Below, piece by piece: positions 59,471 through 64,000 of a stretch of 64,000 nucleotides of DNA. The stretch comes from DATAEG01 sp963703085. Its GTDB lineage: Bacteria; Actinomycetota; Actinomycetes; Mycobacteriales; Jatrophihabitantaceae. Under the pieces are notes generated by a model. It was not told the origin of the DNA and made no database searches. It saw nothing but the letters and a program-made list of their open reading frames with translations. The stretch covers positions 3,100,001-3,164,000 of the forward strand of contig OY969789.1 of NCBI GenBank assembly GCA_963703085.1. The letters are read 5' to 3'. Each line of letters opens with the position of its first letter. The first letter of the stretch is position 1. A program made the translations under genes and the position numbers.

Positions 59471-60489
59471 GACTTAGCGCCGATCCACAGGATCACGCCC
59501 ATCAACACGCCGATCCCGACAACCCAGATGACCAGGCCCTCGCTCACCGGGCCGATCCGGCCGAGCCCGCTTCCGCCGGGATCCTTGGACGACTTCAACG
59601 TCTGGATGTAGGAGATCAGGGCGCGTTTCTGCTCGGGCGTGAGCTGGTTGTCGTTGAACACCGGCATGTTCTCCGGCCCGCTGAGCATCGCGGTGTAGAT
59701 CTGCAGGTCGGTGGCATGGTTGAGGCTCGGTGCCCTCTTGCCGGCCGACAGCGGCGCGCCCTTGCCGGCTGTGTTGTGACATGACGCGCAGTTCAGCCGG
59801 AACAGCTCGCCACCCTCCGCCATGTCGGCGTCGTTACGGAGGTTTCCGCTCGGCACCGCCGGACCGCCGGCCACGCTCTGCACGAACGCCACCAGGTTGT
59901 TGATCTCCTCCTGGGTGAATTCGACCGGCTTACGCTGCTCGTTCGGTCCCTGGCTGGGGGCCGGCATCCGGCCGGTGCTGACCTGGAACGAGACGGCTGC
60001 ACCGCCGGCGCCGATCAACGACGGCCCCCGGCCCTTGACGCCGTCCAGGTTCGCGCCGTGACAGGTGATGCAGCTGACGTTGTAGAGCTGATGCCCGGCG
60101 GCGACGTCGGCCTGCGAGGTGCCGGTGTCCTCGGCGCCGCTGGCCATCGCGAAGAAGCTGTAGGCACCGCCCATCGCGAACAGGGCAGCGATCAACACGA
60201 ACGCACCCGTGACGCGGCGCCGCAGCTTGCCCCCGCGCCGGCCCGAACCCGGCCTGTTCAGCGCTGCGATCCGGCGGCCCTTGTTGCGGTCCCGGCGGCG
60301 GCGACTGCTGCGCGCGCGACGCTGGGCGGCAGCGTCGACCGCGGCGTCGATCTCGGCGTCCGCCTCGGCACCGGTGGCCAGCACCCCGGTGTCGAAATCG
60401 ACGGCCGCCAGCTCGGCGTCAGCGCTCTGCGCGCGCCTCTGCTCGCTCGTCACGTCGCCACCCTTCGCGTCAGAGTCGGAGGTCGTCAT
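59467..60489 (-). CDS. qcrC: Cytochrome bc1 complex diheme cytochrome c subunit
   Basis: The 340-residue protein relays electrons from the Rieske centre to CuA of the oxidase, replacing a free cytochrome c. It has two heme motifs, CITCH and CASCH, each with a Met ligand region. A membrane helix near residue 95 (RVTGAFVLIAALFAMGG) and another close to the C-terminus flank them. The first ~85 residues are a charged, Ala-rich cytosolic extension longer than usual. The ATG at 60489 overlaps the ctaE stop (ATGA). A longer open frame upstream runs antisense through ctaE and is not coding. Confidence 0.95.
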   Translation of the reverse strand: MTTSDSDAKGGDVTSEQRRAQSADAELAAVDFDTGVLATGAEADAEIDAAVDAAAQRRARSSRRRRDRNKGRRIAALNRPGSGRRGGKLRRRVTGAFVLIAALFAMGGAYSFFAMASGAEDTGTSQADVAAGHQLYNVSCITCHGANLDGVKGRGPSLIGAGGAAVSFQVSTGRMPAPSQGPNEQRKPVEFTQEEINNLVAFVQSVAGGPAVPSGNLRNDADMAEGGELFRLNCASCHNTAGKGAPLSAGKRAPSLNHATDLQIYTAMLSGPENMPVFNDNQLTPEQKRALISYIQTLKSSKDPGGSGLGRIGPVSEGLVIWVVGIGVLMGVILWIGAKS

Positions 60490-61118
60490 TGGATGAGATA
60501 GATCGTCGCGAACAAGCCGATCCACACGATGTCGACGAAGTGCCAGTAGTACGAGACGACGATCGCGGCGGTCGCCTGCGCCGGGGTGAACCTGCCGAGA
60601 GTGGTGCGCACAAGGAACAGCACAAACGCGATCAGGCCGCCGATGACGTGCAGGCCGTGGAAGCCGGTGGTCAGGTAGAACACCGAGCCGTAGCCGGAGG
60701 AGGACAGTGTCATGCCGCTCTCCGCGGCGTTGCGGGCGTGATCGCCGTACTGGTTGTGGTACTCGTTCGCCTGGCCCAGTACGAAGACCAGACCCATGAA
60801 GAAGGTGATGGTGAACCAGCGGCGCAGGCCGTACACATTGCCGCGTTCGGCGGCGAAGACGCCCAGCTGGCAGGTGACGCTGGACAGCACCAAGATGATG
60901 GTGAAGACGGTCGCGTACGGGACGTCCAGCTTGGTCGGATGCATCGGCCAGTCGCCGGCATGCACGGCCCGCACGGTGAAGTACATCGCGAACAGTCCGG
61001 CGAAGAACATCAGCTCGCTGGACAGCCAAACGATGGTGCCGACGCTGACCAGATTGGGGCGCGTCAGCGAGTGCACCCTGCTGGTCTCGAAGCCCGGAGC
61101 GGCGGTCGTCGACGTCAC
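60486..61118 (-). CDS. ctaE: Cytochrome c oxidase subunit III
   Basis: The 210-residue protein has about five membrane helices and the subunit III motifs GTIVWLSSELMFFAGLFAMYF, FYLTTGFHGLHVIGGLIA and SYYWHFVDIVWIGLFATIYL. It caps subunit I in the aa3 oxidase. It is the first gene of the ctaE-qcrCAB operon on the minus strand, so the operon promoter should lie in 61119-61403, a gap partly occupied by 67-base tandem repeats. Confidence 0.96.
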   Translation of the reverse strand: MTSTTAAPGFETSRVHSLTRPNLVSVGTIVWLSSELMFFAGLFAMYFTVRAVHAGDWPMHPTKLDVPYATVFTIILVLSSVTCQLGVFAAERGNVYGLRRWFTITFFMGLVFVLGQANEYHNQYGDHARNAAESGMTLSSSGYGSVFYLTTGFHGLHVIGGLIAFVLFLVRTTLGRFTPAQATAAIVVSYYWHFVDIVWIGLFATIYLIQ

Positions 61119-61210
61119 CGTTGCATTATGTCCTCACCCCCCCATGCGAGCATCCGCGGGGTAGCTCCCAGCCGCGTGTCGTCGCAGGTGGAAACCGAGT
61201 GGCATTCCCG

Positions 61211-61377
61211 CCGGTTGAGCTTGCGAGGCCGGCGCCGGAAGTATGAGCCCGCCGACCGTAGGTCCAGGCGGGTGCGTCCGGTTGAGCTAACGAAGCAGGC
61301 GCCGGAAGTATGAGCCCGCCGACCGTAGGTCCAGGCGGGTGCGTCCGGTTGAGCTTGCGAAGCCGGCGCCATAAGTA
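61211..61377. repeat. 67-bp tandem repeat, about 2.5 copies, in the ctaE upstream region
   Basis: Units begin CCGGTTGAGC at 61211, 61278 and 61345, so the period is exactly 67 bases. The first two units differ at only a few positions and the third is cut short. Each full unit has an inverted pair GCCCGCC / GGCGGGT around 13 bases, which could fold into a hairpin. It lies between the divergent ctaE and receiver-like genes and contains no convincing ORF. Confidence 0.88.
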
Positions 61378-61403
61378 CAGCGTCGGGCAGATAACATTCG
61401 GCC

Positions 61404-61832
61404 ATGGCACAGGCATCTGCACCAACCGCCCGGGCGACCGTGCTGGTCTACTCGTCCAGGGCGGAGCTGCGGGCCGCGGTGCGCACCGCGGTGGGCCGGC
61501 GGCCCAGCCCGGACGGTCCCCGGGTCGACTGGCAGGAATGCGCTACCGACCGCGAGGTCAAGCTGGCGATGGATCTCGGCGAGATCGACCTGGCCATCCT
61601 TGACGGTGAGGCGCAGCCCACCGGGGGGATGGGCCTGGCCCGCAAGTACAAGTACGAGATCGCCGACTGTCCGCCGATCATGGTCGTGGTGGCCCGCAAG
61701 CAGGACGCCTGGCTGGCGCACTGGTCGCTGGCCGACGCGGTGATCTCCCAGCCGATCGACCCGGTGACCGCGGCCGCGTCGGTGGCCGCGCTGCTGACCG
61801 CCCGGGCGAACGCGATCCCGGTCGTCCGCTGA
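61404..61832 (+). CDS. Receiver-like stand-alone protein (response-regulator fold)
   Basis: The 142-residue protein has a CheY-like alternation of strands and helices: TVLVYSSRAELRAAVRTAV, LAILDGEAQPTGGMGLARKY with an Asp at the phosphorylation-like place, PPIMVVVARKQDAW, and a C-terminal helix. The conserved Lys of active receivers is not obvious, and no output domain follows. Similar proteins lie next to trpD in other actinomycetes. TAACAT at 61392-61397 ends six bases before the ATG, consistent with a leaderless message. Confidence 0.72.
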   Translation: MAQASAPTARATVLVYSSRAELRAAVRTAVGRRPSPDGPRVDWQECATDREVKLAMDLGEIDLAILDGEAQPTGGMGLARKYKYEIADCPPIMVVVARKQDAWLAHWSLADAVISQPIDPVTAAASVAALLTARANAIPVVR

Positions 61833-61857
61833 AGCTCGCGACCGGAGCAGTGCGCGC

Positions 61858-62922
61858 ATGACGGCCGCGGCCCGGAGCTGGCGCGGCGTCTTGACCGAAC
61901 TCACCGCGGGCCGGCCGCTGCCCGCCGATGACACCGCGTGGGCGATGGACGAGATCATGTCCGGCTCGGCGACGCCGGCCCAGCTGGCCGCCTTCGCGGT
62001 GCTGCTGCGGGCGAAAGGCGAGTCGCCGGAAGAGCTGAGCGGGCTGGTGCGCACGATGCTGGATCGAGCCGTCCCGGTCGTCGTGCCGGGTCGCGCGGTA
62101 GACCTGGTCGGCACCGGCGGCGACGGTGCGCACACCGTGAACATCTCCACGATGGCCGCGCTTGTGGTCGCCGGCTCCGGTCGGCGCGTGGCGAAGCACG
62201 GCAACCGTGCCGCGTCCAGCCGGTGCGGCGCCGCCGATGTGCTCGAGGAGCTGGGCGTGGTCATCGACCTGCCGGCAGCCGGGGTCGAGCGCTGCGTCGC
62301 AGAGGTCGGCATCGGCTTCTGCTTCGCGCCGGTCTTTCATTCCGGCTTGCGGCACGCCAGTGGCCCCCGGCGTGAGCTCGGGGTGCCTACCACGTTCAAC
62401 TTCCTGGGCCCGTTGACCAACCCGGCTCGTCCGGTCGCGGCGGCGATCGGCTGTTCCGACGAGCGGATGGCCGCGGTGATGGCCGATCTGCTGGCCGCCC
62501 GAGGCGACACTGCGCTGGTGTTCCGCGGCGCGGACGGACTGGACGAGCTGACCACCAGCACGGTCTCCCGGGCCTGGGCCGTCCAAGCCGGCACTGTGCG
62601 TGCGCTCGAGGTCGACCCGAGAGCGTTGGGTCTGCCGACGGCCGCCGTCGATGCCCTGCACGGCGGGGATCCGCCGCACAACGCGGCGGTGCTCACCGCG
62701 GTTCTCGGCGGTGCGGCCGGTGCGGTCCGCGACGCGGTGCTGCTCAATGCTGCGGCGGGGATCGCGGCCTACGACGACGATCTGGCCGAGCCGATGGACG
62801 GACTGCGCCGCGGCCTTGTCGCGGCCGCCGAAGCGGTCGACTCCGGCGCTGCCGAACAGCTGCTTGCAAACTGGGTGCGGGTGAGCCAGCAGGCCCGCGC
62901 CGACCTCGACGTTGCCGGCTGA
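61858..62922 (+). CDS. trpD: Anthranilate phosphoribosyltransferase
   Basis: TrpD joins anthranilate to PRPP in tryptophan synthesis. The 354-residue protein has the PRPP-binding glycine loop VDLVGTGGDGAHTVNIST and KHGNRAASSRCGAADVLEELG. It also has the anthranilate-channel residues in FNFLGPLTNPARP. A late DAVLLNAAAGIAAY segment is typical. Length is normal. It stands apart from other trp genes, as often in actinomycetes, and follows the receiver-like gene by 25 bases. Confidence 0.95.
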   Translation: MTAAARSWRGVLTELTAGRPLPADDTAWAMDEIMSGSATPAQLAAFAVLLRAKGESPEELSGLVRTMLDRAVPVVVPGRAVDLVGTGGDGAHTVNISTMAALVVAGSGRRVAKHGNRAASSRCGAADVLEELGVVIDLPAAGVERCVAEVGIGFCFAPVFHSGLRHASGPRRELGVPTTFNFLGPLTNPARPVAAAIGCSDERMAAVMADLLAARGDTALVFRGADGLDELTTSTVSRAWAVQAGTVRALEVDPRALGLPTAAVDALHGGDPPHNAAVLTAVLGGAAGAVRDAVLLNAAAGIAAYDDDLAEPMDGLRRGLVAAAEAVDSGAAEQLLANWVRVSQQARADLDVAG

Positions 62923-63204
62923 CTATTCCGGGAAACCGATCTCGAAGGCAGCGTCGAGATCGTGCTTCGAGTAGGCCCGGAAGGCGACGTGCGTGTCGGT
63001 GTGCTGGACGCCGGGCACCTTCGCGATTTTCCCGGCGACGACCTCGGCGATCTGGTCGAACTCGCGGACTCGCACGATGGCGATGAGGTCGACGTCGCCG
63101 GCGACCGAGTAGACCTCGCTGACACCGTCGATCTCGGCCAGCTCCTGGGCGGCCTCGGGGATCCGGTCGCTGTCCACATCGACCATGACAATCGTGGTGA
63201 TCAC
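62923..63204 (-). CDS. Lrp/AsnC ligand-binding (RAM) domain protein
   Basis: The 93-residue protein has only the effector-binding half of Lrp/AsnC regulators: ITTIVMVDVDSDRIPEAAQ, VSEVYSVAGDVDLIAIVRV and a C-terminal THVAFRAYSKHDL. It has no DNA-binding helix-turn-helix. Such stand-alone domains sense amino acids and can partner with full-length Lrp proteins. The GTG at 63204 matches the usual family N-terminus. It is convergent with trpD with no gap, so both may share a terminator region. Confidence 0.87.
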   Translation of the reverse strand: MITTIVMVDVDSDRIPEAAQELAEIDGVSEVYSVAGDVDLIAIVRVREFDQIAEVVAGKIAKVPGVQHTDTHVAFRAYSKHDLDAAFEIGFPE

Positions 63205-63228
63205 GAGCCGAACCCTAACCGCGTCGGC

Positions 63229-64000
63229 TCAGGCCGTGGCGCGCGCGGGCCGGCCGACGACGGGAAGGTGCCGCCGGTCGGCGAACGGAGCGGCCGAGTC
63301 ACGCGCGGAGCTCGCACCGGCCAGCAGATTGCGCAGCCGGCCGGCGCCGAACGCCGGGCAGCTCCACGGCTCGGACGTGGCGACCAGGCGGGTGCCGGAC
63401 TCCTCGAGCCAGCGCAGCACGCACTCGGTCTCCTCGGCCAGTGCCTCGCGCAGTGGGCCGGGCCCGGGGGTCACCGCGTCGGCGGTGGCCACCAGCGAGT
63501 CGATGACGGGCATCGGGTTGACGCCGCAGCGAGCCACCCCTGAGGCGGCGAGCCGGCCGTAGCGGACCACCGACAGCTCCCACCCGCCTTCGCCGTCCGG
63601 CCGGGCGGCGACCAGCTCGGCCACCCGGGCAAGGGAGTGCAGCCGTTGCATCCGGGCGCAGGCACGCACCACGGTGGCCAGCCGATCGCGCACGGTGGCC
63701 GCTTCTTCGTAGCGCTGTTCGGCGGAGAGACGGGCCAGCCGCTCGTGCAACGGCGCCACCAGTGGCTCGACATCACCTTCCCAGGCGGCCCGGACGGTGT
63801 CGGCCAGGTCGGCATAACTGGCCGGCTCGATGCGGTGCTCGCACGGGGCGGGGCAACGGTGCATCTCCGCCAGGGCACACGCGGCGCGGATCCGGCGGCT
63901 GGTCGACAGCTTGTCGGTGCACTGCCGCAGCGGCACGGCGTCGTGGATGGCATCGCGGACCGCTTCGGCCTGTCGCTTGCTGCGCAGCGGCCCCAGATAG
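63229..64000 (-). CDS. DEDDh exonuclease with UvrC-like endonuclease region, C-terminal part
   Basis: The frame is open to the window edge, giving about 257 residues. It starts within YLGPLRSKRQAEAVRDAIHDA, the end of a GIY-YIG (UvrC-like) domain. Then comes RIRAACALAEMHRCPAPCE, with the Cys pattern of such proteins, and a UvrB-binding-like helical stretch (LARLSAEQRYEEAATVRDRL). A C-terminal helical domain follows. Actinobacteria carry a DnaQ-like exonuclease fused to a UvrC-like region at this locus (Rv2191 in M. tuberculosis), which this matches. The exonuclease domain lies outside the window. Confidence 0.82.
   Translation of the reverse strand, partial: YLGPLRSKRQAEAVRDAIHDAVPLRQCTDKLSTSRRIRAACALAEMHRCPAPCEHRIEPASYADLADTVRAAWEGDVEPLVAPLHERLARLSAEQRYEEAATVRDRLATVVRACARMQRLHSLARVAELVAARPDGEGGWELSVVRYGRLAASGVARCGVNPMPVIDSLVATADAVTPGPGPLREALAEETECVLRWLEESGTRLVATSEPWSCPAFGAGRLRNLLAGASSARDSAAPFADRRHLPVVGRPARATA

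Noticed and set aside
61211..61377. Possible CRISPR array
   Set aside because: The 67-base units are tandem without unique spacers, there are too few units and no cas genes are in the window.
61126..61425. Open frames across the 67-base repeats upstream of ctaE
   Set aside because: They only restate the DNA repeat, and they overlap the expected ctaE promoter.
1..64000. tRNA or rRNA genes, prophage or insertion sequence with transposase
   Set aside because: No cloverleaf, rRNA core, integrase or transposase sequence was recognised. The repeats lack their own coding capacity.

Overview
The window is high-GC DNA from an actinomycete (Actinomycetota). Gene content and order closely follow the Mycobacterium tuberculosis Rv2190-Rv2225 neighbourhood: panB, glnA2, glnE, glnA1, RDD protein, DUF4191 protein, lipA, lipB, a TIGR01777 epimerase, sucB/dlaT, a leucyl aminopeptidase, gcvT, cobT, a DUF3043 protein, a HesB-type protein, an adoK-like kinase, asnB, ctaC, qcrB-qcrA-qcrC-ctaE and trpD. 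F420-dependent NADP reductase, GlnR-type operators, an actinobacterial bc1-aa3 oxidase and leaderless-looking promoters agree with this. The genus cannot be fixed from sequence alone; a Frankiales- or Jatrophihabitans-like lineage is plausible but is only inference.

Layout: 1-4 kb holds an RNB nuclease tail, npdG, panB and nadE. 4.2-20 kb is the nitrogen-assimilation block (L,D-transpeptidase, glnA2, a class I amidotransferase, glnE, glnA1), with a PAP2 enzyme, a PrsW-like membrane protease, ogt, a nickel/cobalt permease and a large membrane protein between. 20-32 kb carries lipoate synthesis (lipA, lipB) and its user, the oxo-acid dehydrogenase E2/E3 pair (sucB, lpdA), with an MMPL exporter, a peptidase E and a Ser/Thr kinase. 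32-36 kb holds pepA, gcvT and small proteins. 36-46 kb is the most distinctive part, described below. 46-64 kb holds DUF3043, a DoxX-Rieske fusion, a HesB/ErpA protein, an adoK-like kinase, a STAND ATPase with TPR-like repeats, asnB, the respiratory bc1-aa3 genes, trpD, a Lrp-type sensor domain and a partial DEDDh/UvrC-like nuclease.

The standout is a minus-strand operon of five genes, each start overlapping the previous stop by 4 bases (44467 to 37467). A cobalamin riboswitch whose 9-bp P1 stem closes perfectly precedes it. It encodes a secreted, internally duplicated alpha/alpha-toroid protein with a LAATG sorting-type tail, a secreted membrane-anchored DUF4430 (transcobalamin C-terminal-like) protein, and a complete ECF transporter (EcfT, fused EcfAA', S component). 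A CobT homologue lacking its catalytic motifs follows. The two surface proteins resemble the two domains of animal intrinsic factor and transcobalamin split into separate polypeptides, which suggests a cell-surface B12 capture and uptake machine. A second DUF4430 protein lies just upstream.

The window also has several repeat families. A ~135-bp element abuts stop codons at three loci. An 81-bp hairpin element is found once inside the ECF S-component gene and once between ctaF and qcrB. A 67-bp tandem repeat precedes ctaE. The glnA2 3' end is duplicated in part. Candidate GlnR operators precede both glutamine synthetase genes, and a Fur-family (Nur-like) palindrome precedes the nickel permease.
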